64,000 nt of DNA from a bacterium BRH_c32 (lineage in GTDB: Bacteria > Bacteroidota > Ignavibacteria > Ignavibacteriales > Melioribacteraceae), in the NCBI GenBank assembly GCA_001516025.1, contig LOEU01000010.1:1-64000 (forward strand). The letters are read 5' to 3'. Below the pieces are notes generated by a model. The model was given only the letters and a program-made list of their open reading frames with translations. It made no database searches and was not told the DNA's origin. Positions 37,728 through 49,000 of this stretch are shown piece by piece. Positions within the stretch are counted from its first letter, which is position 1; the number at the start of each line of letters is the position of its first letter. A program made the position numbers and the translations under genes.

Positions 37728-39962
37728 ATGAAAGAACCGATTGTAGATCTAAATTTAGCTTTAGAACATGGATTAACTGAAGACGAATATAATTCAATTT
37801 GTTTGATACTCGGAAGAGTTCCCCGTTTTACAGAACTTGGAATTTTCAGTGTTATGTGGAGTGAGCATTGCAGTTATAAAAATTCAATTGCATTGCTTAA
37901 AACTTTACCGCGCCGAGGGGGAAGATTATTAGTGGATGCGGGAGAAGAAAACGCAGGTTTGATCGATATCGGTGATGGCTTGGCGGTTGCTTTTAAAATC
38001 GAAAGCCATAATCACCCATCGGCTGTGGAGCCATATCAAGGCGCTGCAACGGGTGTAGGCGGTATTCAGCGCGATATTTTTACTATGGGTGCCCGTCCAA
38101 TTGCATCTCTTAATTCACTTCGATTCGGAAATCTCGAAGATGCACGTACACGATATCTTTTTGAATATGTCGTTAAAGGGATAGGAGATTATGGTAATTG
38201 TTTTGGTGTCCCAACAGTAGCGGGTGAAGTTTATTTCGATGAATGTTATAAGGGTAATCCATTAGTAAATGCTATGTCAATAGGTATTGTCGAGCATAAT
38301 AAAGTGGCATCAGCGACAGCTAAAGGGGTAGGAAATCCCGTTATGATTGTAGGTTCTTCAACGGGTAAAGATGGTATTCATGGCGCCACTTTCGCATCCG
38401 AAGAGATTTCTGAAAAATCGGAATCAAAACGTCCATCCGTTCAAGCGGGGGATCCATTCACTGAAAAATTACTCCTCGAAGCTACTCTCGAAATTATTAA
38501 GGAAGATTTAATAGTAGGTATTCAAGACATGGGTGCTGCGGGTATTGCATGTTCCACCTCGGAAATGAGTGCTAAAGGTGAATCGGGAATGAAGATTGAC
38601 CTAACAAAAGTGCCTCTACGCGAAAAAGATATGTCCGCTTATGAAATTATGCTCTCCGAAAGTCAAGAAAGAATGCTTGTAGTAGTGAAAAAAGGAAATG
38701 AAGAAAGAGTAAAAGAAATATTCGATAAATGGGATTTGAATTGCGAAATTATTGGTGAAGTTACTGATACCGGAATTATTGAACTTAATTATCATGGCGA
38801 AGTAAAATCGGAAATTCCTGCTTATGATTTAGTATTAGGCGGCGGAGCACCGGTGTATATTCGCGAGACTAAAGAACCAGCATACATAAAAGAAAAAGCC
38901 GCTTTCGATCTTAGATCACTTTCCGAACCGGAATGTATCAGCGATACATTTTTAAAAATATTTTCGTCACCTAATATCGCATCAAAAAAATGGGTCTTTA
39001 GGCAGTATGACCAATCGGTGAGAACCAATACCATTACCGGACCGGGACCATCTGATGCGGCTGTGGTATTAGTAAAAGGGACGAATAAAGCGATTGCCGC
39101 AAAGACCGATTGCAACGGAAGATTTGTTTACCTCGATCCCCAAAATGGTACGAAGATAGCCGTAGCAGAATCTGCTCGCAATATTGTTTGCGCCGGTGCC
39201 ACTCCATTAGGCGTTACCAATTGTCTAAATTTTGGCAATCCTTATAAGCCCGAAATCTATTGGACATTCAAAGAAGCAATTAACGGAATGGGTGAAGCAT
39301 GCAGATTCTTTAATACTCCCGTTACAGGCGGCAACGTCAGTTTCTATAACGAAAGTCCCGATGCAGCCGTTTTCCCTACTCCAGTTATTGGTATGGTGGG
39401 AATAATCGAAGACTATAATAATGTGGTTACATCAGTTTTCAAGAATGAAGATGATTTAATCTATGTTCTTGGGGAAGATTATGAAGAGATCGGCGGTAGC
39501 GAATTTCTAAAAGTAATTCATAATTTAGTAACCGGTGCAATTCCCAAAATTGATCTTCAAACCGAAAAAGACCTTCATACACTTTTGCTCAATCTAATTG
39601 ATAAAAAATTTATAAAATCGGCACATGATGTTTCAGAAGGCGGAGTTATATCTGCCATTGCCGAATCATGCATAATGAATGAGAATAATCAGCTTGGAGC
39701 GCACGTTCATATTCCAATAAAAACAAGAGAAGATTTTTCATTGTTCTCAGAATCACAATCGCGTATCGTTATCTCCATCTCACCCGAAGATAAAGAGGAA
39801 GTGGAAGAAATCCTCTCAAAAGGATTTACTCCTTTTCACTTACTTGGCAGTGTAATAAAAGATGAATTGAAAATTAACGATCAATATAATTTTGATTTGA
39901 AGGTGCTTTCGGCAGCATATTTTAATACAATATCGGATAAGATGAATGTCAAAATTCGATAA
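37728..39962 (+). CDS. purL: Phosphoribosylformylglycinamidine synthase II (small PurL)
   Basis: 744 residues, the small-PurL size that works with separate PurQ and PurS (neither is in the window). Signatures: [14 protein letters not shown] (40-53), [38 protein letters not shown] (active-site His and metal ligands), [42 protein letters not shown] and the second repeat with [15 protein letters not shown] and [10 protein letters not shown]. It converts FGAR, ATP and glutamine-derived ammonia to FGAM in purine synthesis. The YihY gene overlaps its 3' end by 17 bp. Confidence 0.96.
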   Translation: MKEPIVDLNLALEHGLTEDEYNSICLILGRVPRFTELGIFSVMWSEHCSYKNSIALLKTLPRRGGRLLVDAGEENAGLIDIGDGLAVAFKIESHNHPSAVEPYQGAATGVGGIQRDIFTMGARPIASLNSLRFGNLEDARTRYLFEYVVKGIGDYGNCFGVPTVAGEVYFDECYKGNPLVNAMSIGIVEHNKVASATAKGVGNPVMIVGSSTGKDGIHGATFASEEISEKSESKRPSVQAGDPFTEKLLLEATLEIIKEDLIVGIQDMGAAGIACSTSEMSAKGESGMKIDLTKVPLREKDMSAYEIMLSESQERMLVVVKKGNEERVKEIFDKWDLNCEIIGEVTDTGIIELNYHGEVKSEIPAYDLVLGGGAPVYIRETKEPAYIKEKAAFDLRSLSEPECISDTFLKIFSSPNIASKKWVFRQYDQSVRTNTITGPGPSDAAVVLVKGTNKAIAAKTDCNGRFVYLDPQNGTKIAVAESARNIVCAGATPLGVTNCLNFGNPYKPEIYWTFKEAINGMGEACRFFNTPVTGGNVSFYNESPDAAVFPTPVIGMVGIIEDYNNVVTSVFKNEDDLIYVLGEDYEEIGGSEFLKVIHNLVTGAIPKIDLQTEKDLHTLLLNLIDKKFIKSAHDVSEGGVISAIAESCIMNENNQLGAHVHIPIKTREDFSLFSESQSRIVISISPEDKEEVEEILSKGFTPFHLLGSVIKDELKINDQYNFDLKVLSAAYFNTISDKMNVKIR

Positions 39963-40863
39963 ACTAAAATTGGTTTTAAAAATTATGCCGGCAAAATATT
40001 TTAGAGCAATAAGTAATTTTTACAGCCATTATATTAAAGGGCTTTTCCAAAGAATTGAGGAGCATCATATTATTGTCTATGGGGGTGGAATGGCTTTTTC
40101 GCTTCTTCTAAGTCTGGTACCCTTTATTCTTACCATATTTTTTATCCTTAGCCAATATCTCGAAAGCGGCATTATTCAAATGCTTATAAGCGGAATTATC
40201 GATTCCACAATTCCTTATCCTGATTTTGCAGAATACTCTAAGGAAGCGATATTCAAAAGATTACCCGAAGTAATTGAATATAGAACTTTTGCAGGGATTA
40301 TCGGTATCGGAGGTCTCGTATTCACTTCCACTTGGCTTTTTAGTAATATGAGAATAATTCTTAATAAAATTTTCCATACCGTAAAAAGAAAAAGTGCCAT
40401 AGTTGGATTCCTTCGAGATATTGGGATGGTGGGAGTTTTGATAGTTTTTATAACTGTATCTACTTTTTTACTTCCTGCATTTAATATAATTGTATATGCA
40501 GCTGATAAAATTGAGTACCTTAATATTTTGCGTGTGAGCGAAGTATTGGATTATTTAATTTGGGGCATTGGTCTGCTCGTTACATTTATACTTTTCTTTT
40601 TGTTATTTTACCTAATCCCTTATGAAGCATTGGGTAAACGAGTTCCTGCAATATCCGCACTTTGGACTACGATAATGTGGGAGGGCGCCCGACTAGGATT
40701 TGGTTATTATATCTCCATATTCCTGAATACAAATCGTTTTTATGGGGCATTTATTTTGGTTATAGGTATTCTTTTTTGGGTTTTTTATTCCTCTTGTTTG
40801 TTTATTATTGGGGCAGAAATCGGTCAGCTTTTCCGTGAAAAACATCCACGTGTTATAAAATAA
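39946..40863 (+). CDS. YihY/BrkB-family inner-membrane protein
   Basis: 305 residues with six membrane helices. Family marks: [23 protein letters not shown] (47-69), [29 protein letters not shown], then [22 protein letters not shown] and [32 protein letters not shown]. The family was once called ribonuclease BN in error; proposed roles include envelope integrity and export. The start codon lies inside the last codons of purL (17-bp overlap), so it is translated from the same transcript. It ends with no clear terminator. Confidence 0.9.
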   Translation: MSKFDKLKLVLKIMPAKYFRAISNFYSHYIKGLFQRIEEHHIIVYGGGMAFSLLLSLVPFILTIFFILSQYLESGIIQMLISGIIDSTIPYPDFAEYSKEAIFKRLPEVIEYRTFAGIIGIGGLVFTSTWLFSNMRIILNKIFHTVKRKSAIVGFLRDIGMVGVLIVFITVSTFLLPAFNIIVYAADKIEYLNILRVSEVLDYLIWGIGLLVTFILFFLLFYLIPYEALGKRVPAISALWTTIMWEGARLGFGYYISIFLNTNRFYGAFILVIGILFWVFYSSCLFIIGAEIGQLFREKHPRVIK

Positions 40864-40898
40864 TTTTTTTTAATTTCAATAAAATATTGGGTAATAAA

Positions 40899-41849
40899 AT
40901 GAATAAACGTACTCTTATCTTTTTCACAATCATACTTTCTCTTACATTTACAAAATGTACTAAGTCGCAGGAATCTCTTGAAGTAAAGAAAAAAGTGAAT
41001 GCAGAAAATCTTAAGAAATATGAATTTAAGAATCAGGACTTAGTCGAATTTGATAAATCGAAAGCAAAAAAAATTAAAAAGCGCACTAAATACGCAGCTT
41101 TTTATACTAACATGGGAACTATTCCTGAATATAAAACACTAACTGAAGAAGTCTTCTTTAATAAAAAAGGAGAAAGAACTAAAGCAATTAGATATAAATC
41201 TATCGGTTCAGTCGATCTTATCTACACTTTTGAATATGATAATAAAAGCAATTTAATTCATAGCCTTACGATGAATGGCGATGACGTCAAAATGGCAGAA
41301 GTTTTTATAAAATATAACAAAGCGGGAAAGGAGACTGAAAAAAAGATCTACGACAAGGAAAAAGGAGGATGGAGTAATATCCAATATTTTTATGATAAAA
41401 ATGGTAATCTCGTAGAAACAAAATCTTTTACAGATATGGGTGTTCTTTTTGCAAGTGAGAAGAATGAATATATCAATAACGTAATTGTCAGAAAAGTAAT
41501 ATTTGATGATAAGGGTGTTCAGAAACAGGAATCAACATTTGAATATCTTCAAGAAGGAAAAGGATATATAGAAACGGCGGTAAATGCACAGGGACAGATG
41601 CGCATTGAAAACAGTTTCGATGAAAAAGGCAATCCGATTAAGATTGAAAATAATATGACAAAACGATTTATGGAATATGATGAAAATGGCAATTTAATTC
41701 ATGATGAATTGTTTTTGCAAGATGGTTCACGCCAGTTCAAAGTTCGCTTTAATTATCTTCCGAATGGGCTGCAAAATGAGCAAGTCCGCTACACCGGCGA
41801 AGACAAACCGGCATTCTACACAGTGTATGAATATGAGTACTATAAATAA
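40899..41849 (+). CDS. Probable lipoprotein with YD/RHS-like repeats
   Basis: 316 residues from the ATG at 40899 (MNKRTLIFF). An in-frame TTG at 40887 would put charge before the signal peptide. The signal ends in LTFTKC-TKS, with Cys20 as a plausible but atypical lipidation site. The mature protein has at least five imperfect YD-type repeats of the form YDxxGNL: FEYDNKSNLIHS, YDKNGNLVETKS, FDEKGNPIKI, MEYDENGNLIHDE and NYLPNGLQNEQ. These form beta hairpins like those in MORN and RHS proteins. Probably outer-membrane anchored; no function can be assigned. It follows YihY by 35 bp. Confidence 0.72.
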   Translation: MNKRTLIFFTIILSLTFTKCTKSQESLEVKKKVNAENLKKYEFKNQDLVEFDKSKAKKIKKRTKYAAFYTNMGTIPEYKTLTEEVFFNKKGERTKAIRYKSIGSVDLIYTFEYDNKSNLIHSLTMNGDDVKMAEVFIKYNKAGKETEKKIYDKEKGGWSNIQYFYDKNGNLVETKSFTDMGVLFASEKNEYINNVIVRKVIFDDKGVQKQESTFEYLQEGKGYIETAVNAQGQMRIENSFDEKGNPIKIENNMTKRFMEYDENGNLIHDELFLQDGSRQFKVRFNYLPNGLQNEQVRYTGEDKPAFYTVYEYEYYK

Positions 41850-41959
41850 GTATTCTTGATATGAATTAAAGGTAAGAATTCAGTTGTCTAAAAATAGGTA
41901 GAGATTTTATCATTTATTTTTATTAAGTTAAATGTAACCCTATAAATGAGTCGAGGACG

Positions 41960-42343
41960 ATGATGAAAAAATATTTTTTAATTATTATTCTCTCTGCAAT
42001 CTTTATTTCATGCGGAAGAAAAGATGACTCTAATCCCGTTATACCGACTCCACCATCAGATATTCTTAATGTACATAACCCCAAGTTCGGAGATAATTTC
42101 CACCCCGGCGATGTAGTAGCTATAAAATGGTCTTTCCCTGAAAGAATCGGTTCCGTGAATATTTTTTTATATCGTAAAACTGAATTGAAAGAGATTATAG
42201 CTGCAGGTATTAAGAATAGCGGTGAATATTCATGGAAAATACCTGAAATTATTAATCGTTCAGTTCATTATAGAATCGAGATAAGAAATGCTAATGATTC
42301 TACTTTTACTTCCCTGAGTGAATATTTTTATATCGTTGAATAA
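41960..42343 (+). CDS. Small lipoprotein with Kre9/KNH-like beta domain
   Basis: 127 residues (the next codon is also ATG and is better spaced from GAGG, so the start may be 41963). The lipobox is IFISC-GRK, giving a lipidated Cys near residue 18. A Pro-rich spacer (NPVIPTPPSD) leads to one Ig-like domain: LNVHNPKFGDNFHPGDVVAIKWSF, VNIFLYRK, GIKNSGEYSWKIPE, HYRIEIRNANDS. That order of strands matches the Ser-Thr-rich Kre9/KNH N-terminal domain found in many secreted bacterial proteins, usually as a binding or spacer module. As a free-standing lipoprotein its role is unknown. Confidence 0.75.
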   Translation: MMKKYFLIIILSAIFISCGRKDDSNPVIPTPPSDILNVHNPKFGDNFHPGDVVAIKWSFPERIGSVNIFLYRKTELKEIIAAGIKNSGEYSWKIPEIINRSVHYRIEIRNANDSTFTSLSEYFYIVE

Positions 42344-42400
42344 AAAATAACTAGTGCGGCTCTTCGTTACTAAACATAAATTATTTTTCAGGAGTGCATT

Positions 42401-42841
42401 ATGAAGCTAGCAAGGTTGTTATTTGTTTTTTCGTTTTTACTTATTTCATTTTCTAATTCAAGTGCTAATTATTTACCGGCAGCCGGTAATGACGGTGTAA
42501 TTATCCATCTATCAAATGGTTCTAATGATCCGCATCGTGCTTTAATGGCATTGACTTTGGCACTTAAAATGGCTGACGATCATGACGTTTTAGTATTCCT
42601 CGATATTCATGCTGTGGATTTAGTATTGGCTACATCTAAGAGTGTGGAGTATAAAAAGTTCGAGCCTTCAAAAATTTTGATCGATAAATTGCTTACTAAA
42701 GGTGTTAAAATTATTGTATGCCCTATGTGTCTTGAAGTTGTGAATAAAACAAAATTTGATTTATTAAAGGGTATTGAACTAGCCGATAAAGCGGATTTCT
42801 TTAATTTCACTTCCGGCAGAATTATTACTCTCGACTATTAA
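42401..42841 (+). CDS. Exported DsrE-like protein
   Basis: 146 residues. Signal peptide 1-22 (cleavage near SSAN-YLP). The mature part is the DsrE/DsrF Rossmann-like fold: GVIIHLSNGSNDPHRALMALTLALKMADDHDVLVFLDIHAVDLVL (33-77) and LIDKLLTKGVKIIVCPMCLEVV. The Cys pair in VCPMC lies at the position where sulfur-relay DsrE proteins keep their active Cys. Most family members are cytoplasmic, so the signal peptide suggests a periplasmic sulfur or redox role. GGAG precedes the ATG. Confidence 0.82.
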   Translation: MKLARLLFVFSFLLISFSNSSANYLPAAGNDGVIIHLSNGSNDPHRALMALTLALKMADDHDVLVFLDIHAVDLVLATSKSVEYKKFEPSKILIDKLLTKGVKIIVCPMCLEVVNKTKFDLLKGIELADKADFFNFTSGRIITLDY

Positions 42842-42857
42842 ACAATCGATAAACGAT

Positions 42858-42891
42858 TTAAAACTCAAACGGCAGCCGAAGCTGCCATTTG
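42858..42891 (-). terminator. Probable terminator of the 966-residue T9SS protein gene
   Basis: An 11-bp stem (42866-42876 with 42881-42891) has a UUCG tetraloop in minus-strand RNA, where its one irregular pair is a U-G wobble. The plus strand would have a C-A mismatch. The U run after it is weak (AGUUUUAAAU). Confidence 0.55.
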
Positions 42892-42919
42892 AATTATAGG
42901 GTTTGCGCGCCCTCATTGC

Positions 42920-45808
42920 TTACTTTAAGAAAATCAATTTCTTCGTTGCCATATATTTATTTGTAGTTATTCTATATATATACATACCGCTCGTTAGAGC
43001 TGTTGGCTGCCAATTAATGGTATGATATCCTGCTTCGATTTCGCCATTTATTAATTCCGCTACCTTCTCACCAAGTGTATTAAATATGCTGATATTTACG
43101 TTGCTCTTTTCCGGCAACCCGAATTTTATTGTAGTTGAAGGATTAAACGGATTAGGGTAATTTTGCATTAATGTAAATTCCAGAGGCATTTCTATCGGTT
43201 CGATTTCTATACTTCTAATAGCCGGATTTGTAATCGAAAATTTTTCTCGGTTGCGAAGAATGGTTTCAATTCCGTCATTAGTTCTAATTCTTAAATCAGT
43301 TCCGTATAGGTTAATTGTTACCGGATAATCTTCGCTCCTGAATATTATTCTTTTTGCCGAACTCCCTAAAACCTCTACGTAAGTTTGCGAATCGAAACGG
43401 ACATCTAAATCTCCGGAAGGAGATAGAGGTGGAAGTTCAAATTGGTTTGTATTTGTTCCTTTATATGCGAGATAAAGATTAGCCGATTGCTTCCTATCTG
43501 AAACAGTTATTTTACTCCAATTATTATCAATTACCGCAAAATTGGTTTCTGAAATTTTACCTGCCCCGCTATTAAGATTTATTACTCCATCTGCATCTAC
43601 TTTTATCCAATATCCCATTCCGGGCTTCAAACTTGCCGGTATTTTATATCCACTTTCGAATGAGAAAAATGTTGATTTAATTATTCCCGCCGGAGTTGTT
43701 GTAATATTTGCAATAGGAATTTCATTTTCATAAGGTCCAATGATGTTCCAACCCGATTTTACAGGTACCGAAGTTTTATTAACGTGAAGACCAACTACAC
43801 CAACGGTTTTAGCTGTAACGTATTTTATCCAATATCCTTTACCGGCTTCGAGTGTTGTCTCCGCTCGATAACCTGCATCATATTTCCAAGTGGAAGTGAT
43901 ATTATCTGCAAATACTGTTGAGGCACTCATATCGGCGGAATTTAATGGAACAGAAGCAATATTCCATCCCGCTGCGATGTTTATATTTATTGCTATTGAT
44001 TTATTATAGGTGATATTCAATTTTGTAATTGCATCATTCGTGATTATCAAGCTGTCAATAGTTTTCATATCAAGATTAACAAAAGAGCCGCCTACTGCAT
44101 CAACTAATTTAAAGCTCCCTTCGGGGAATGAATTTTTATTCCATTTTAATTTGAGAGGATAAGTTCCTTGAAAAATTATCTGCCATGAAATAGCATCTTG
44201 ATTATCGGCACGGAAATCATTTATTATATCGTCATATCCTGCTTTATGGAATTTAAGATCGGGGGCATCGGATTCAGGCGGAGGCGGCGGAGCTATGATT
44301 TCTCCAAGCGATAAATCTTGACCATCTGTTGCACTTGCCGCAGTCCCAAATAACATACTTATTGTGTTTGACTCGCCGACTAATGCAATATAATTTGTCC
44401 AGGTATATAAAGAGCGCACTTCATCAAAGTAAATTAATGGTGCTTGAACATCTGTGCTTCCTACAAGGATAGTTCTATTTCCATTAAGAGTATCCACTGA
44501 GCCCACATTTGATTCCCATCCGGTATTATCAGCCGTGGGGCTATCGGTAAAAAACTTATATTCATAAAATCCATTAGATAGAGCGAGTGCATAACCTTCA
44601 TAAACTAAATCACCGTCTGGATCCCGAAGAGTATCTTGTAATGTCCAGAAATTGAATCCGCCACGCACGAATACGTGGTCTTTAGCAGGATCAAACTTAA
44701 ATTGTTGATTCACTCCTTTCATATCTACTTTGAAATGGATCGAGACCGGTATGTGATCCGGAATATATTCAACTGCAAGATTATCCAAGCGGAAAGAACC
44801 GGAGACAACATCAGTGCCGGTACCTCCTTCGCGTCCGGTTATCATAATACCAATATCATACTTCCTGATTTTTGATAAATCAAGCTGATTATTTCCTTTG
44901 TATGTAATCCAATCAGGAATTGCTAAGTTTGAAATAGGAATTTCAATTTTATTCCAACCCGGTTCAGCATATAGTGTATTTCTGTCTAATGTATATTCCC
45001 AACGTTCCGCTAAATTTGCATCAAACTCAATCCCGGGATTTTCGCTCATTTCCCATAGCGAAATATAGATTTGAGCTCTGTCGCTTAGGGTAGGTTTTGA
45101 ATCTATATTGATATAGAAGGAAAGTGTATTAGAAATGTTTGTGGGACCTGCTTTGCTTAAATCGAGAAAATCGAGTCCCTTTGTTCCAGCTGTTACTCCG
45201 GCATTTCCTCCCCAATCGGCTATTTGCATAATTGAATAATCGAATTGGTGAGAGCCACGATTTACTCCTGAAGAATTAAAGTGGATGCTATCTGTACTTC
45301 CATCACTTTCCCATTTTATGTAAAATGGATCAGGTCCTCCATATGGATCATCATTAAATGAATTAATAATAACCTTATCCCAATATAGGTTATCAAAAAA
45401 TAACGGTGAAATTACGATATCATTAGTTCTAACTACCATAGTTCGATCACCATTTGAACTATGATTTCCCGGTATTTTTTCCCAAATGCCGATATTTTCA
45501 TCTGTTGGATCAGTTTGAATGAAAAACTTAAACGGACTAATACTATTTTGTGTTAGTCTTAAAGTTTTCTGGTAAATATCGGGATTATCGGCGACGGGAG
45601 TCATTTCGCAAATTTCCCATCCGTTATTAAATGTTCCCTTTAGCAAAATTTTGTGATTATCAGGTGCATCCGGCTTAAAATTTCCGAGCTGTTTCTGAAC
45701 TGACATATCTACTTTGAAAGTTATATTCACGCTATCGGTTTGTGCTGATAGATTGATAAACGTGGAAATTATTAATGCAATTGCTAAAATTATGTAACCT
45801 TTTTTCAT
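42920..45808 (-). CDS. T9SS-secreted multidomain protein with starch-binding-like modules
   Basis: 962 residues from the ATG at 45808 (MKKGYIILAI; signal ends LSAQ). An ATG four codons upstream is possible. Residues 25-110 and about 360-440 are two similar modules (VNITFKVDMSV..FNNGWE and VSIHFKVDMKG..GFNFWTLQD), resembling the CBM20/X25-like beta sandwiches of amylolytic and SusE/F-like proteins. A jelly roll with WGGNAGVTAGTKGLDFLDL lies between them. Two AGWNIASVPL / SGWNIIGPYE repeats (about 615-760) follow. The last 80 residues are the T9SS type A sorting domain (NYPNPFNPSTTIKFGLPEK ... GMYIYRITTNK..KLIFLK). Probably a cell-surface glycan-binding protein; no hydrolase domain is seen. Confidence 0.85.
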   Translation of the reverse strand: MKKGYIILAIALIISTFINLSAQTDSVNITFKVDMSVQKQLGNFKPDAPDNHKILLKGTFNNGWEICEMTPVADNPDIYQKTLRLTQNSISPFKFFIQTDPTDENIGIWEKIPGNHSSNGDRTMVVRTNDIVISPLFFDNLYWDKVIINSFNDDPYGGPDPFYIKWESDGSTDSIHFNSSGVNRGSHQFDYSIMQIADWGGNAGVTAGTKGLDFLDLSKAGPTNISNTLSFYINIDSKPTLSDRAQIYISLWEMSENPGIEFDANLAERWEYTLDRNTLYAEPGWNKIEIPISNLAIPDWITYKGNNQLDLSKIRKYDIGIMITGREGGTGTDVVSGSFRLDNLAVEYIPDHIPVSIHFKVDMKGVNQQFKFDPAKDHVFVRGGFNFWTLQDTLRDPDGDLVYEGYALALSNGFYEYKFFTDSPTADNTGWESNVGSVDTLNGNRTILVGSTDVQAPLIYFDEVRSLYTWTNYIALVGESNTISMLFGTAASATDGQDLSLGEIIAPPPPPESDAPDLKFHKAGYDDIINDFRADNQDAISWQIIFQGTYPLKLKWNKNSFPEGSFKLVDAVGGSFVNLDMKTIDSLIITNDAITKLNITYNKSIAININIAAGWNIASVPLNSADMSASTVFADNITSTWKYDAGYRAETTLEAGKGYWIKYVTAKTVGVVGLHVNKTSVPVKSGWNIIGPYENEIPIANITTTPAGIIKSTFFSFESGYKIPASLKPGMGYWIKVDADGVINLNSGAGKISETNFAVIDNNWSKITVSDRKQSANLYLAYKGTNTNQFELPPLSPSGDLDVRFDSQTYVEVLGSSAKRIIFRSEDYPVTINLYGTDLRIRTNDGIETILRNREKFSITNPAIRSIEIEPIEMPLEFTLMQNYPNPFNPSTTIKFGLPEKSNVNISIFNTLGEKVAELINGEIEAGYHTINWQPTALTSGMYIYRITTNKYMATKKLIFLK

Positions 45809-45972
45809 CTTACGCCTCATTATAGATTTGAGATTTCTTTAAGACAGTAATGTCGTTTTTGAAGTGAAAAATAGGTGATTTAAGGTGGGAGTAGTTACTA
45901 AAAATCAGTCAATAATTACAAAATTCCGCTTAAAAGGGGGAGGGGATTAGAAAAACGGGCAGAAGTGGTGAA

Positions 45973-46010
45973 ATAAAAAAGCCGGTGCAAGAGATTGTAC
46001 CGGCTTTTTA
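45973..46010 (-). terminator. Rho-independent terminator after the thioester-domain protein gene
   Basis: A long stem, AAAAAAGCCGGT (45975-45986) with its complement ending at 46010, encloses a GCAAGAGATTGT interior that pairs further. T runs flank both sides. Placed between two tandem minus-strand genes, it ends the upstream one. Confidence 0.85.
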
Positions 46011-46066
46011 TTGAAATCACGCTACTTATATAAAACAATAAATTGCTTACAATAAATGCAAGGGAG

Positions 46067-49000
46067 TTACTTCAATAGCATCATCTTCTTTGTAGAAATA
46101 TAATTTCCCGCAATTATTCGATAGAAATAAACACCTGATGCCAATCGTTCGGTAACTGCATTGAACTTAACTCGATGAGTTCCGGCATTTTGTGATTCAT
46201 TAACTAAAGTAATCACTTCACGACCTAAGATATCATATAGCTTCAATGTAACTCGGCTTGCCACAGGGAGCTGATATGTAATTATCGTTTCAGGATTAAA
46301 CGGATTAGGATAATTCTGCAGTAAATTAAATTCAGTCGGTAATGCCTCTTCTTCATCTATGGAAGTCGGACGGAAAGAGATCTTAAATATCTTACCTTCT
46401 TTTGTCCCTGCAAAAAGGTCATCTTTATTTGGAGAAGTAACCATTGAACTAACACCGAATCCGCTCATACCAAGCTGCTGCCATGAAGCACCTTCATCAG
46501 TTGTAACGAATACGCCGCTTGTCCATGAACTTGCAAATACTTTATTACTCTTATCGGTTACGAGTGAATAGATATAATTCTGTTGGAGAGGGGATTTCTG
46601 CCAGTTAGAACCGTTATCGGTAGAAACATAAACTCCGCCGCCATAGCAGGATGCAATCACAGCATTTTCCGAAACTCCGATTGCCCAGATAGAATTATTT
46701 CCGATATTATATTGATACCATCTATCTTCGCCCGCAAATACTTTGAAGATACCGAGACTTCCCGTACCGGCGAATAGATTTCCTTTTTTATCGACTGCTA
46801 ATGCCTGAACTGCTTTATCGGCTAATTCATTATTATATTCGAACCATGAATCGCCATTATCTATCGATTTGAAAACTCCATAGCCCCACGTGCCGGCATA
46901 AAGAATCGAACCATCGGTAGCGATAGCTCTTACTTCCTTCTCTTGTAGTGAAGTTAGTTTCCAAGCAGAACCATCATATTTATAAACACCCTTTTCGGTG
47001 GCTGCAAAGAGTACGCTATTATGATATACTAATGACCAAACCCAACCGACATTCATATCATCATTAACGCGAGTCCATGTTTTGCCGCCATCGATGGATT
47101 TGTTGATTTTTCCGCCGACCGTTCCTGCATAAGTGCCGGAATTATCGAAAGCCATGGTAAGAATAATTTCGCCCGAATTGAATGATCCGACTTCTTCCCA
47201 TTGACCGTCTGCTTCGCCTGTACCATTATTCCCGGTATTCGGATTTGCATTGGAATTATTCATAACGAATACCGAGGACGAATTATTGTTGCTTGCATTA
47301 GGATCGTTTGTAAGCGAGCCTGTAATCGAGGCAATATTTACAATAGTTTTATTCGATGGGATATTTCCATGGAATGGGAAATAATTAAACTGTCCCTGTC
47401 CCACAAGCGATTTACAAATCATCTGTCCGTATTGAACGCCTGATGCAAAATTGATATCAGCAAATGGTGCTAGTACGGAACCTCTAACTTCTATATTATT
47501 AATATCTAACGAAGTTGCTTCATAAAAATTATATAGAATGTTATTGTATGTAGTGCCGTAGATATCAAGTCCGCCGCTCCAATCCATACCTGTACCGTTT
47601 ACGTTTACTAAAGCAACAGCACCATTAGGAACGTGAACTTCGAGAGTAAGTGCATCAGATAAATCTTTTCCATCGACCGTGAATACGTTCAGGTGGGGAT
47701 CGGTTCCGGTTAATTTTAATGTACTCCAAGCTAATTCGCTTGTTCCTGTTGCCGGATAGCTGCTGAGCTTGGTAGAAAGGTTTTCGAGATAAGTTTTTGC
47801 AGCTGTAAAATTAATCGGATTATCGTTTCTAAGTTCGCCGTCGATTGAAGTTACATAAAGAGGAAGATTAGTAGTATGTCCATAAACTACATTTCCATTA
47901 TAAACTCTTCCGCTTGTATAAACTAAATCTCTTCCGACAATTAGAACATCACCGCTATTGGAATTCAATTTATCGCCAACGCTGTAATGAGCTAAATTAG
48001 CATCGCGACCAACTGCCACTTTCCCTTCGGTATCGGATGATGGTTGATTAAGATCTTGGATTACAAATAAATTATAATCTTTCGCATCACCGAGATCGAA
48101 CGCTGCTCCATTAATCTCTTCGCAATCAGCTTTAATGCTTATTGTAAGAGTTGCCTCTCCTGCAAATGATAGATCATTAACTTCCCACACTCCGGTAACA
48201 TTATTGTATTGACCCTGCGAAACGGTATGTGAAAGATAAGTAATCCCTGCGGGGAGCAAGTCCATAACCTTAACTGCCTTTGAATCACCCGGTCCGAGAT
48301 TGGTTACCTTTATTGTATAAGTAACATTATCTCCGCATTGCGGATTTGCGATGCTCGAAGTTTTTTCGATCTTAAGATCGGCATCTTTCCCCGGTGGTGG
48401 AGGACATACTTCAGGAGTCCAAGATATCTTCCCTTGATATTCTTTGTTGAGTTCATTCTTATTGCAATCGAGTACAGATACAGTATATTGAATCTCGACA
48501 CGTGTATCTCCGGATCTTACTCCGGGCCATTTTGCAGTTATCTTAAATTCTTTATCACCGCTTATTTCGATAGTATCTATCTTAGATGAATTATCCAGAC
48601 TTCCATCATTAGGGAATGTCACTTTCCATGAAGTTACTAAATATCCTTTGCTCGGTTTTGGAGTGATTGTAACTTTTCCATTAATTACAAAATCAACCGG
48701 ATTATGTTCGCAGACTTCTTTGTTCTTATCAATCTCTAAGGACCATCCATCTGTGCATGGTGTAGAGCAATCAACCAAAACGGTGGCAGTTGCTTTATCG
48801 GTAACATAAGCCGATCCATCAACAGGATGTGCCTCGGCAGTAACTTCATTTATTAAGTCTCCGCAATCGGATTCTTTTGTAATATATGTTGCCGTAAAGC
48901 TTGTCGATTTACCCGGATCGAGTATATCGACATGTTTAATTAAGTAAGGCGATTTCGGATTAATCACTCTATCAAAAATATCAATTCCGCCATGGAACTG

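Noticed and set aside
47053-47250. Short frames on both strands inside the giant T9SS gene
   Set aside because: All fall inside the continuous 1751-codon frame and lack family features.
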